Source: Lepidurus packardi (taxonomy: Eukaryota; Arthropoda; Branchiopoda; Notostraca; Triopsidae). From it: DNA of 64,000 nucleotides. A program made the translations under genes and the position numbers. This document shows, piece after piece, positions 41,302 to 53,405 of this stretch (position 1 is the stretch's first letter; every line of letters starts with the position of its first letter). The notes below the pieces were generated by a model that searched no databases, was not told the origin of the DNA, and was given only the letters and a program-made list of their open reading frames with translations. The DNA is taken from positions 4,960,001-5,024,000 of the forward strand of contig JAKZAN010000004.1 of assembly GCA_023053545.1 (NCBI GenBank). Direction: 5' to 3'.

Positions 41302-42896
41302 GACTTTTGCTAGGCAAAAAGCAATCTGGCGAAAAGTTTGGAGATTCACCGATGTTGGAAGAGCGCCGGGACAAACTTGTCTAAAAAGAAAGTATTGACA
41401 TGGTATAGATTGCTACTTGTGTATGTGTTTTCTGAACAAAAAGAGTGAAAAGAAAGAGCTTTTTCTCGTCTTTCTCTCCTTCGTTATGTGTGCCCTTCAT
41501 AAGCGTAGGCAAATAATAACAGTCCTGCGTAGATATAACGTTTATACTTGAGCGCAAGATCCCATATCGTTTGGGATGTCGAGAGATAATGGCTTTTGAC
41601 GTGGTTGCTATTCTACTTGGCACTTTAAGCACTGTAATGGCTTTTACTCGGTGTCATGGTTATGGTTCTTATGGCAATGGCTTTGCCAGGTTTCTGCCCA
41701 ACTAATAGAACCGCCACATACGCATTAGATACGCATCTATCGTATGTGTGCTTGCAAATGCGCGTGAAATTGTAGCACGAGCTCAGATTTAAGTGCAGGG
41801 CCAAGTATCAAAAGGGTAAAGAGTCATTTACGAAGGTAATTAGAAGTAGATTTAGGGAAAGTTAGTAGTAAATAAACAAGGCACTCAAAAGGACTTATCA
41901 ACTCCAGCTGCTGTAAGAGGGGTATAATAAAGTAGAAGTTTGCGTGGACGATTACTTTGTCAGTCTGGTTCGTGTATAAAACGGCCCTATATACTGTGTG
42001 TGACATGCTGCCTACCGGGTTTCTCTCATCGAGCCAAGTCATAAACATATACAAGGCACGTGCCATTTGTTTAGACTTGTGCCATGTTGTATCTAACCAC
42101 AATGTCCAATTCGAGGACGAGTTTGTTTGTGCTGGAACGCCTTAGAAAAACGCGAGCGATGAGAAATTGATGGACTCCAAGAGCAACATTCGTAAATGCA
42201 GTCGCCTGCAACGTTTCGAACAAATAAGACTTGAGAATTTTTCAATTTTTCAATGCAGGAAGAGAATTTCAGAGGCTTTCCAAGGGAATTCTGTCGCGAC
42301 TTGCCTTAGATGTATTGACTTTCCAAGTTTCGTTTGGACTCCATCAATTATTTTTAGAACCTGTAGGAGAAGGCTTTGTTTTGGTTTCCATAAAGGCATT
42401 GAGGACGTGTTGGAAGGTAAACGTTTCAACCTACTTTCCATACAATTGCTACGCTGGTTACACCTGAGCTGCCATAGTTGCCCCTTGGTCTCCTAGGAAC
42501 TCGCATTAATGCCACATCACACTCGCTTTTGCTTACATTACCATGTTCAAACAGAAACGTATAGCATCTACTCCCAACTAAGCCCAACAGTCGTTTCTAG
42601 GCATAGTTGCAATATGAGTTTTTTTTATAATAAGTGAAGAGTTGGAAGTTTTTAACTCCGAAAAGTTATGTATTAGGGCAGTAGTCACCAAAATTACATT
42701 TTGAGATATTGATTGATTCTTCTAGTAAAGATTTTCTAAGAATTATGACGTTCATTATTTTTATATTTTTCCTGGAGAGCGGTTTACATGTTATTAAACT
42801 GTACATTTTGCTATTTTCCCCGTGACGTAAGCGTGTGGACAAGGGTTTGACCAATCAGCGCACTGCTTGGCTTCGTTGGTGTCGTTTTGGCAATGT

Positions 42897-43107
42897 GACA
42901 CAAGGACGACTCGACAGTAAGGACTACGGTGTAACCGACTTAAGGATTACGAACCCCGACATAAGGACTACGAACCCCGACATAAGGACTACAAACCCCG
43001 ACATAAGGACTACGAACCACGACTTAAGGACAAGGTTAGGTCGGGATAGGGGTTTAGTTCTTAAGTCGGGTACACTGTAGTCCTATTGTCGAACTCGTTC
43101 TTGTGTC
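42897..43107. mobile_element. MITE with 52-bp TIRs and internal 21-bp tandem repeat
   Basis: The ends gacacaag ... cttgtgtc begin imperfect inverted repeats of about 52 bp (tcgacagtaaggactac against gtagtcctattgtcga; gtaaccgacttaag against cttaagtcgggtac). Between them are four 21-bp units plus a partial one (42937-42957, 42958-42978, 42979-42999, 43000-43020, then 43021 on) of consensus gacataaggactacgaaccc. The unit resembles the inner part of the TIR, so the array probably grew from the terminal repeat itself. No transposase. The repeat yields a spurious peptide repeat NPDIRTT in one frame. Confidence 0.75.
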
Positions 43108-46100
43108 TTCATCCCGTCATTTTGTCCATATGCTTAGGTCACAAAAGCCGCGGCAAGTTCGAGTTCCAATTTTCTTAATCCTATCATTCTAATAGCTCAA
43201 TTACTATTTCGCGCACAGAGGAAAGACTTGTATCGCTTGAAAGTAGATTTGTTTGCTCAATTTGTAAAGTTGTTTTATGGTGGCTATTACACTTGCAACA
43301 TTGAAATCAAATCAATTAGTGTTAGAGGCTTAGAGCCTTAGTATTCTTCACATTTTAGTTTGTATACTCAACCCTTTTTATGAAGAATAAACGACGGAAA
43401 CAGGCTTAAGCCTACAAGTGCAAGCCGTATTAATTATTTAAAAGGGGGTTTAACACGAATTTGCTGGTGTATTTCTAGTTATTTCTAATGGGCGCATTAT
43501 CCAGGATATTTCTATTCAAAGTAAAGAAAGCCACGGTATTTGACGTCATGAGTACACAATTTTTTATGATATTTTTTAAAATGCGGGGTATTATTGGACG
43601 CCCGTTCTTGGAATCATATGTCTTTTTGTTTGCTTGTGCGGTTCAAGTATCAATGGAGTCCTAGAGAAGCTATGGAGTGACATAAGACTAACCCTGAGTA
43701 AGGCTACGAGAGTAGGAGCTGAGTTCGTTCGATTCCCTTTCTTGTTCATTATTCCAAATGATGAGGTGAATTGGCGGTTACTCCCACGCAGTACGAATTT
43801 ACTATTCATTGTTGTGACTAAACAAACCTTTAGTACTATGTGTGCCTTATTGGCAATGTGGGCGTTGAGAAAAATGTGTAACCAAAGGTTGAACATGCTT
43901 TTTAGTAATCCGTAGGCAGACATAGGAAGCAATGCAGGGCAAGGTAGGACTTATCGAGAATTCCTAATTGGCAAAGATCAAGCCTAGACAGAGAAAAGAG
44001 AGTACCTGACCGAAAGAAAATGTTATTGAAAAGCTCATGCTGGACTTGTGTTGTCTTCCAGCTCATGGGATGCTTATCGGTCTTTGGGCAGGACGTGGGA
44101 GAGCGAGGAGTTTTAAGACGTCCAGGACAGAAAAGTGTACGTGGAGTCAAGACAGTTTTATCGGAAAATGCATCACATCAGGTAGCACCAGCCCGGCCAC
44201 AAGTCTCAAGTACCCCAAATCCATCATCAGGGATGTAAATCCGCAAGAAAATGAAATAGCTGTTGGTCTCCCCCCGAAACTTTCCAGCATGGTGATGGTT
44301 GTTTTGCTCCCAAAACCCCCAAGAAACTCTTATAATGCTTTTAACTTCCACGATAAGACAAGAAGCGCTTCCTTGCCCCAAGAACAGAAAGCAATTTATA
44401 ATGATGTCCATCACAAAGTGCCAATGTTGTGTAGCTTTGCAGCCTAACATGAAACGGCAGTCAAAAACCAGACACCAATTTCGTTTGTCTTTCTAAATAA
44501 AAAGATTCATTCCGAATTCCGTCTTCATTTTTAGTCACAATTTAGTTCTCAAAAACTTTGGTGATAAAACTTAGATTATGTTAGGGATAAAACAAAGACT
44601 TTTTTTTCTTGCCTCTAAAAAGTAGTTTTGACATTTTTTTCTTGACTTTCAAACTCAGCAAGCTTTTTTATATCCCCGAAGCTTAAAGTATAAGAGCGAT
44701 ATGGGCGAGCGATTACAGAGCAAAAGAGAGGGAGAAGTGGGGGGAGAGCAAAGCAGACGAGCACTGATAATAGCCTAGATTACAAGTCAATCATGTTAGG
44801 GTATATCCGTACCAGGTTTTACTTAGCAACCAAATTGCTCTTCAGTTCTCATAAGTATCTTTTCATTTTTTATTTTATGTTTGAATGAGACGAAAGAAAG
44901 AAAATTTGATTCCAGACTTTACACAATGGCTAAAAAGCTAGCTAGAAAGAACTTGTTTAGGGAAAGAAGCTTGAAATCTAATTTCGCAAGTTGAAAGCTG
45001 CAGAGTTTCATTTTTCTCTTTTGATGCAATAGGGAATTAAAATTGAAGTGACAAAACTACCTTTTTTGTTATGCCTAATAATTGCCTCTTTTATGGGTAC
45101 CGATTTCGTTGAAAAAGCCGCCTTTTGTCGCAGACTCTTTTTTTTGGCTAGGCGGGGCTCTTTCCTGCTCTTTTATCGCTAACTTATATTGCGGGTGACA
45201 AAAGAATTCAAAGATCTCTTCTAGCCCCGCGCGCTTCCGTATTTCGCACCTCCTCGCGTTTAGTTACACTAGAAGGATCAGATTGAGAGTCAATGAAGCG
45301 CAAATTTAAGAGGGTAGGGGTTACTTTTACGAAGATCACATTCTGTATCGCTTTCAAAGTGTCCTGAGCCGGAAAGATGACAGATTGATGTCTCATTCCG
45401 GATTCAATGGTTCGTTTCCTAACGGCTTATTGCTCTCATGGTGCAAGTATTGTTAACGTACCTTATCTAGTATCGACCTTTTTTTCCTTTTCCACCACCA
45501 ATGTAGAATCCGAAATTAAAACAAACAAACAAAGAAACATGCACTCGAGACCGGGCTGTGGTGGTTAATGAGTTTTAAGGTGTGATGATTGGTGGGGCAC
45601 ATAAGGTGTCATGTCGACTCAAGTTAGTTAATCAGTCTGTCGAGATAGAGCTTTTTCACGTGGTTTTAATCCTGCAGAAGTGTAATGGGAAGACAAGGCA
45701 GTTGGCTTATGTCAGCCGAACGAACGCACACAGGCCTGGACAATGTGCTTATCAGGGGTTTGTTGTATGCGTTTTGAGATCAAGGTCCTTTATGCGATAG
45801 ATAGACATCATAGCAATGATGGCGAAGGGGTGCAAAAAAGTATCTGTATCTCGGGACATCAGCTGATAGACCGAAATAGGAGGAAAACAATAGCCACCCA
45901 CAATGCTTCATTATGCAACTGCAACTTCCCACCCCAACCTAAAGAGTGGGGGGGGAGATAAACGCATAGTTCCATTCTAACACTCTATTTCATGCAAATC
46001 TTCAGAGGCCTAAATGATCCTGTCGAAGGAGATCACTTGCGGTGGCAGGTCACGTGACCCCCCTCCCCCGTGCCCTGCTATTGACAGGTTTTTTGATAGA

Positions 46101-49100
46101 TCGACTGGACTTCCTATGATTGAATACATTAAATATATTCCCACAACAGTTGATCCATGGATGGAAGCACTTTCGATACTACGCATTACCGGTGTTTTCT
46201 TAAGATTTTTTGTTTGTTTCTGTCTTTTGTTATGAACAATTCTTTAGGATGCATATGAGACGCAACACTTTCGTGCGCTCAAAGTATAGCGAGTGGTTCG
46301 TGCTTACCTTTTGTTGGCTGATCTTGGGTGATGCGGTGGAAAACTGGCAAATCACGAGCGGAGGGTCAGATGACAACAATGCGGTCGGATAGAATTGGAA
46401 ACTGTTTAGAATTTGAAGCTTTTCTTTAGAAACTCTAGTGCCTCCTCGCGTGATGCTTGACGCAAACACTTGTTTGAATCAGACGTTTAGGCTGTTCAAT
46501 TTAAAGAAAGTGTGTATTCCATGTACTAAATTTTCCATTTCACTGATGAGTTGCTATTATTAAAAGTTTTTACATGGCTTGAGCACGTTTAAATAAATCC
46601 GTAAGGTCGCATCGCAGGGTATTTTGTTCGTTTCCCAGGGGCTGTGCGCTGAACAAAGCGACCAACTTGGCGAAGCGTCCAATTCACACTGACTGTGCCA
46701 TAGGACGGACCGATCGCCACTACCCCCAAAATGAGTGGTGTGTCAGCACGAGTAGGTAGCCGGAGTTGGGTCCGTATCTTCCGTATGTGTTGTGGCTCTG
46801 GCTCTGCCTCCCAATCCATAATCTCTTTGCCGATAGGCGATATACCTTCCAACGGATGTGACGTTGGTTATGAGCTACTCTCTCCCTTTCCTCTCTCTCT
46901 CTCGCTTTCTTTCGTTCGTTTTATAGTACAGTATTCTCCGCAAGACGTGTGAACCAAGTTTAAACTTCATAAACTCAAGTAATAGGACAGTTGAAGGTGT
47001 GAAAAGGGCTTAACTTGCCTTATTATTGCCTTTGTCATCATGTGGAAAGTAAGTTTCTTAAAAGCAAGTAGGGTAGCATTGCTTCCGACATTTTGACTTT
47101 CGTCATAAGCTTCTCATAACTAACTGAATAAGCTTGGGTGCATGCAGTGATACGAGCACTCAACTCACAGACGTGCAATTCCACGAAAGCAGATTCAAAT
47201 TCAATTTAAGGGATTTTGTTATAGTTCCCTCTCGTTTTTCCCTAACGAGCACAATTTTTTAGAGGCTATAAAGCGAAAACCAAAAAGAAATGTTGAGGGG
47301 AGCCCAATATAGGCTTTGGGTTAAATATATGGAAAGTTTTCTTTGTTTTTTATATGGAACGTATAATGATGTGTACAGAGACGTCATTAAAATGCAAAGC
47401 AAACAACTGCCAGGAACAGCGCAAGGCTTAGATTTGATGTACATGATTGAGTATTCCTAGCAACAATAGCTGTATGTATAACGAAATTGGTGACCTTTTT
47501 TGTAGCGTGAAATAAGCCACGTGACCCGTAGCACGCTTCACTTTGGTCTCAATGTTCAAATAAAAGCGACTGCTCCTCTTCATAATAGACAAGTTGCTGT
47601 GAGTTCCATTGCTTCCTTTTTTTAAGAGAAGGATAAGTTGAGCAGCAATTGTGTCTCAAACTTGGCCGACTAGAATGTAGTGATTGGCTGTTTGAGCTCG
47701 TTAGGTCCTAGTTCTGCTAACTTGAAGCAAAGTTTTGATTTTTTGAAAACCCAGCGAGCACCAACTTGGAGAACGGGTCGCTAAGGTAGATTGTGACAAG
47801 GTAATTACGAACATTTCGTGTGTTGGAATCAATGTTCTAATAGCTAGTAATATGACCCGTATTCGCCAATTTTTCCGTGATATTTTATTGCCAAATGTAA
47901 TAGGTTTATTGTAAGGTATGGATTCGCTGCTTTTAAGGCTGGTCTCACGATCATTTAAGTGTTTTGGAGGATCGTCATTATACGAACCACCCTCCCCCCA
48001 AAATAGGAATAAAAAGGCTTTTGTTGCAGCATAGAAAGAAGAGTATTATACAGGTCGCGTGCAAAGTCAGTACCAAGTTTGGCAAAAAAATGGCAGCAAT
48101 AATACAGGAATATTTTTTAAAACAAATTTTGTAGTGGTGGAAAAAATTTCCATGATTTGTTGAAGCGAAACCATTTTGGCGATAGTCCTGATTATTAAGT
48201 TTTACAACTATTTAATCGGCGTAAAAGATCTTTGTGTGCTAATGAAATATTGTAAAATATTGCAATATGTGTAAAATTGACAATGACATCTTTGATTTAC
48301 AGTGTAGAGCGTAATCCATTATTGAAATTTGTAGGTTTACAATTTTATATTACGATTAAGAAATCTAGCAAAAATTAAATACGTTTATTTTAAAATTGCA
48401 ATGACGGTAATGCAATTTTAAAATACTTATTCACATTGTAACTCTACGTTCTCATTATTTTGTTTTCAGAATCAGTTTGCACGCAATTAGGATAATTCTT
48501 GTGCGAAACTTTTTTTGAGAAAATAATTCGAGTTGAAACTGGAAATTCCTAAGTCTGTGAATGTCTGTTCGGCTCTAAATGGTACGAAGTTTAGTATAAT
48601 GGTGGTCAGGGATTATGACCAAAGTATACAGGCGTGCGGTTTGACTTCTCTGTCGTTGACTTTAGGTATCCATAATTCGGTGCATTTCTATGCTATAGAG
48701 TTATTTGTGCGGTATGCTGGTATGCCAACCCCAGTTTCGGTACGAATCGCGTGCATTGCAGCAATTTTGCTCGTGTGTCCATGTGTATGCTACTTGCTAT
48801 AAAGCTCGTCTGGGCTGTCCTGTTGGGAAGTTCGGGTATATCCATACGCAGATCGATCCCATACGTAGATTAAAAGGTAGCAAGACCTAGTCTGCCTTTT
48901 GCCTAGCACCTTAAGGCTTACACATCATTAATAACTGTCCGCAAGGGGAAACTAGCTAATGACAACGCCTGATGGCGACCTCCCACCTACCCCCTTTAAT
49001 TTTCTTATATAAGAATCCATAATTGAAGAGTCGCACACCCATACGGATTTCTGGGCGAGCGAACCGGAATTTCATTTGGAAGTCTTTCCGTTCCCAAGAC

Positions 49101-50072
49101 ATGTAGGGAAGAAGCTTGAATGGGAAGAGAGAGAAAAAACAAAATAAACAATATGGTTCTCGTTGGTCCTTTAACCCATGTTTCTGACAAGCAAATTCCA
49201 TGTCGAGGATGTGTTTTGGAAGCTTCATAAACAAAACTACTATACTACAAGGGCGTTAAGAGCGCAAGCCATACGAATAGAGATGAGTGCCAGGCTACCA
49301 GGTGTTGGGGAAGTTGACCTCTCTACCCTATTGACCTGACGCCGTGTTGGGACAGGGACGATATGGGGTCTAGCGAGACTATTCTCGTTCGCTAGTTATG
49401 ATTTCTTAATGGGTCTGTCACATTTAGGGGAGAAGGAGTCAGTCCTAAAAGCTTCCTTCAAAGTGAGTTTTCAGTTCCAGAAGCGTCTGTCACACGCAGT
49501 CTTGCCAGACATGTGAGGTTATAGCAATGAAGCTTCGCAACAAGCTTTCCAGGTAAAATGTGTTTCCTTTTCAAGAATAGAGAGCCTCTCAGTTAAGGCC
49601 TTTTTATTCGTTCGACGTATTTACTGTGCACTTGAATAGCTGAATGTGGCTGCTCGAAAACTGTGTGCTGTGAACACTCACAAAGAAAACACATTACTCT
49701 AGTCCAAACTTCGGTCAAAATTTCAAAAAATACTGTACGCTACGGTAGTCACTTTTTTGTTTAAGGAGCCTAAAAAGAGATGGAAAGTATTACAATGTTT
49801 AGGGTAATGCTATTTCTTGTCGAGTCATTAACGAACATCGACATTCTCTGAAAGTGGGTCTTTTGTACCGAAACTACCACCTACCAGCGCATCTTTGGGC
49901 ATGACATCGGCACAATTTTCGCAGGAAGAGAAGGGGTTTTCGTTCGTAAAATCTTTCGCATTCTGGCGGTATGGACTATTCAAGAATAAAATTTAAAAAA
50001 ATTAGAGAGCTTTGAGAATGTCCAGGAGTCTTGAAAGAACCCCACGACCGTCCCAATGACTAAAGGAGAGCT

Positions 50073-50128
50073 AATTTGGGTCTACATGGTAACAGTTGGT
50101 GGTACAGCGGTACCGACCAACCCAAATT
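50073..50128. repeat. imperfect inverted repeat (hairpin)
   Basis: Arms aatttgggt / acccaaatt outside and ttggtggtac / gtaccgaccaa inside, with a 4-nt centre. Single copy in the window; no coding context. Confidence 0.5.
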
Positions 50129-50898
50129 GTTATGGTGTGAGTAATGACATATTTGGAACTTCCTTAATGTGAAGGCTACTTCTCCGCTTTGTGATTCCGA
50201 CATTGTTATGCCATCCGTGCTTGGGCCTGGAATCCCCTCCCCTCCTCCAACTGTGAATCCGAGCTTCTCATGGCATCTTGTAGTAAACAGAGGAACGAAG
50301 TGGGTTTGCCTTGTGCTGATAAAATTTTCGTCCGTTAAAATCCAAGTTTTGCCTTATCCTCGCAAGAAAGCTTGTCGTTTCCGAGTCAATGTTGGCAGAA
50401 GAAGATAGGGTGACCCTCGGACGTTCATTGTTGACTTTGAGCGGAGCACAAGCTGGACAAATCGATCTTTTCTGTCAAAGAAAACTGGAAATTGACTTGC
50501 GAAAGTTAGGCGAAGACGGGAAAGAGAAGGTTCAAGATAGAATTTATACTTTTCTTAGAAAAGTAATGTGTATTCACAATTTCTGAACTGGGTTATACAT
50601 GTGTAGAAGCGTAGTACATTTCCTTTAAGGTAGTAAGGCGAACTTAAATCACTAATCCCTTCTCTTGTTCATAGAGATTTCCGAATACGGGAATTATCCA
50701 TGTACGCAGTGATTAATTATCCAGTAAAGGTTTTTTGGTTTGGAAACATAAGGCCCAAAAAGAATGGAGAGACTTTCTTGGATTAGCATTTCACAGAGTT
50801 GGATCCTTGGTTACAATCATTGGGTGGCTGCGGTATGGCGAATAATATTACATATTCAGCAACATGTTGCAAAAGAAAAGGGAAAAAAACCTGGCCTT

Positions 50899-52708
50899 TC
50901 AATTGAACTTGATGCGGCAACGGCCGTTCGAGTTGCGGACCAAATTCACGACGTAGAGAGACTTCCCTGACCGAATTAGCGCGCTATCCTTTTCCTCATG
51001 GTTTTGGGGGCAATACTTGATGGTGTGGGCAGTGTCGCCCCTGGCACCGCACAACGGGCACGTGTATGCACGAAGCACAGGGCAGCAAATCTTCAGGGTC
51101 TCAGCATCCTTGAGCACATGGCTGGCGTATACATTCTGTGTTTCACCATTATTCTTACAGAAAACGCATTCCTGAAGAAGAAGAGGGGGCCAATACATAT
51201 CATTTCTGATTCTAAGACAACTGTACTACTCAGTCCAAAATGAAGACTACCGATGTATCCAATTAAGTTAGTCGGGGACTCGTAGCGTTAGTCCGGTCTG
51301 CCTTACCAGTACCAGTCGACGCAAAAATGAATAATGAAATGTGACCGAGCGAATCTTCGTTACTAACCAAGACTCCTCTGGTTATCCCAGCTCGATATTA
51401 CATTTGTTCGATAGCTTTTAGGAGGGAGCGGTATACAACTGTTCTGCCCAAATAAAAGGCTACCGAGCGAAGCAACAGCAAGCCGGAGTAACACAGCGAG
51501 TCCCGATTTAGGAGCAAAGATTTGTTCGGTAACTGGTAAGTATTCATTATTGGGTGTTCTTTTTGCTCCATTTGCAAGCAGGCCGAAGTAAAGCTACGAG
51601 TCGCGGGGTAACCGATATGGGAAACGTCGGCATCTTTTTGTTTGGACGGGATAGTACAGTAGAAGTTGGAACATACCAAGATTTTAACGCCGACTTTCTT
51701 GGGCTTCTTTTTGAATATCGGACGACCTGGTCCTGTGTTGTTTTGCGTAGTGTTCAGGTAATCGGGACAATACTCGGAATCCCGCCCCAAGCTACGAAAT
51801 TCTTCTAGTAATGGACTAGTGCTAGGTACATTGATGGCAGCACTTGAGATTGGTTTCATATCCTTGCCGGTGAAAGTACCAACATAGGGCCACGTGGTTG
51901 CGGCAGCAACAGGTGTTTTGCTTGAATTGGAGTGGATGATTTCATGGGTCATGAAGAGGCGGCACAAATCTTCCGCCAAGCTGGGGTTGGCGGGGAAAAG
52001 TTGCCTGAAGTTTATCTGAGCTCGGTGTTGACCATCCCTAGAAAGAGCACACGTTGTGTAATTAAAAGAACAAACACGGTAGGTGCCACTTATATGATCA
52101 TAATTCGATTATTGGTTATTAAAATCAGCCGCATTATAGAACCAAATTTTGAAGGAACGATTAAAAATATACATAGCATTTTAATCGGTTATTAGAAGCA
52201 CACTTCCAGATACTAGGGTCAATTTCAAACGAATCTTCACACGTAGGTTAACGGAACTATAGCAGTGATCGCTACATGGGCTTCGCACACTGACCAATGA
52301 CATTCATTTTACATCGTTTTGTACAATCCTGTAATTTCCAGCCTATTACTACGCTTAGTGGGAAAACCCTTCTAAACTCCCCAGTCAACTAAACGAACAG
52401 GTTACTAACAGAATGACCAATTCCTTTAATCGACTGGGAAAAATTAGACGGGATATCGTGTTGAGAACCCTACCAAAGCGTAGGAGCGGGCTTCAAAGGC
52501 GCAGTGTTAGTTGTGTATTAGACGTGTGGTTATATAAAAATGGCGACGAACAAGAAAAGAGTTGATTTAAATGTAAAAAAACTTTAGGTACATGTTTCCA
52601 TTTGAGCTTAGTAGAATCTCCGCTCAATAGAATCAATATTCACTTGAAAACGGATAAAAATAAGCGGTATCAACTGTAACATGGACAGTCAATCTACAAT
52701 ACTTACAT
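50899..52708 (-). CDS. nanos: nanos, germline translational repressor
   Basis: The model has three exons: 52708-52707 (only the AT of the start codon), 52037-51677 and 51171-50899; 211 aa. The C-terminal zinc finger is unmistakable. Cys123, Cys126, His139, Cys150 and Cys159, Cys162, His170, Cys175 have exactly the nanos spacing C-x2-C-x12-H-x10-C and C-x2-C-x7-H-x4-C, with CVFCKNNGE, YTCPLCGARGD and AHTIKYCP. Nanos binds Pumilio and recruits the CCR4-NOT deadenylase to silence target mRNAs in germ cells. The middle intron uses a gtatgt donor. The first intron (669 nt) has a strong gtaagt donor directly after aaacAT and an acceptor followed by G, rebuilding ATG; the open frame runs back to that acceptor with no earlier ATG. 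Otherwise translation would start at Met30 (51952). The zinc-finger exon is certain, the first exon less so. Confidence 0.85.
52255..52500. mobile_element. foldback MITE, family B, diverged copy in nanos intron 1
   Basis: The reverse complement matches the element at 20138-20467: gatcgctac, caatcct, agcctattactacgctt, the centre arm around cagtcaactaaacgaacagg, and the conserved block ggatatcgtgttgagaaccc near 52450-52470. The outer right arm is poorly conserved, so the right boundary is approximate. It lies wholly inside the inferred 5' intron of nanos. Confidence 0.7.
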
Positions 52709-53392
52709 GTTTACGGGAAGTAAAAGAGAATATTCAAGAAGAGTACAGGAGCGACCGAATTCGTTACATTACTAAATAGTAACGCGGTAAGCAAAAGAGA
52801 TGCTTATCTAAGCAAAGATAGAAAAGGAAGGAAAGATGTTCCTAGTCCTACGACCGAACCAATGCAACTGACTATTCAACCTGCCGAAAGTCTTTTTTCA
52901 GTATGTGGTTCTGGTCTTATTCTCAGTTCAGGGTGGAAGAGGTATAGAGTAGCAAAACCCTTGTCTCTCGTAGAAGGGGAGAAGGTGAACAGCACGCAAA
53001 AGACAAGAGTAGACCCGAAGTAGCGATAAAAGTACGTAGTTTTCTCTATTTCCACTTCTCTTTGACACTGGAAACCACCGACGATACACAGCAAACAAGA
53101 CAGTGTGGTTCTATCCAAGCTAACAAATCTCGTACACGTAGGATGGCAAGTCAGAAACGAAAGGGGGCACGTACGTCCTCCGGAGTACGCTTACGATAGG
53201 TTCAAAACCATGGGAAACTAAACTGAAACTTGGGAACAAATGCTCAAAAAATGAGAGGAAGAAATGGCACAACGAACATCTCGATGGATCTTAAACAAAA
53301 CGACTTTTTTTCTTTCCACATTTGGAACGTTAGTTTGTACAAAAGATGCTTGACTTTTTTCATTTATTTTCTTAATATTTCTATACGTTTTT
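52709..53392. other. spacer between nanos and BTB-psq gene
   Basis: Presumed promoter and 5' untranslated region of nanos, followed by the 3' end of the BTB-psq gene. No other gene seen. Confidence 0.5.
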
Positions 53393-53398
53393 TTTATT
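53393..53398 (-). terminator. polyadenylation signal of BTB-psq gene
   Basis: AATAAA on the minus strand, 7 nt after the stop codon. Confidence 0.5.
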
Positions 53399-53405
53399 AA
53401 TTTCA

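Larger units (their letters stand above)
41302..50898. other. 9.6 kb gene-poor region
   Basis: Upstream of FGFRL1 and downstream of nanos. Apart from the TIR/tandem element at 42897-43107 and the hairpin at 50073-50128 I find no supported feature. Several short frames with weak coding character (about 44020-44238 plus, 46589-46819 minus, 50389-50586 plus) are discussed under findings or rejections. A CT-rich run lies at about 46880-46915. Confidence 0.5.

Noticed and set aside
44020-44238. 72-aa plus-strand frame with a signal-like start (CVVFQLMGCLSVFG)
   Set aside because: The hydrophobic part is short, the downstream sequence has no peptide motif, and overlapping frames are equally open.
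46589-46819. 76-aa minus-strand frame with fairly coding-like codons (WEAEPEPQHIRKIRTQL)
   Set aside because: An in-frame stop lies just upstream, no family is recognisable and the plus strand is also open, so it is not reported as a gene.
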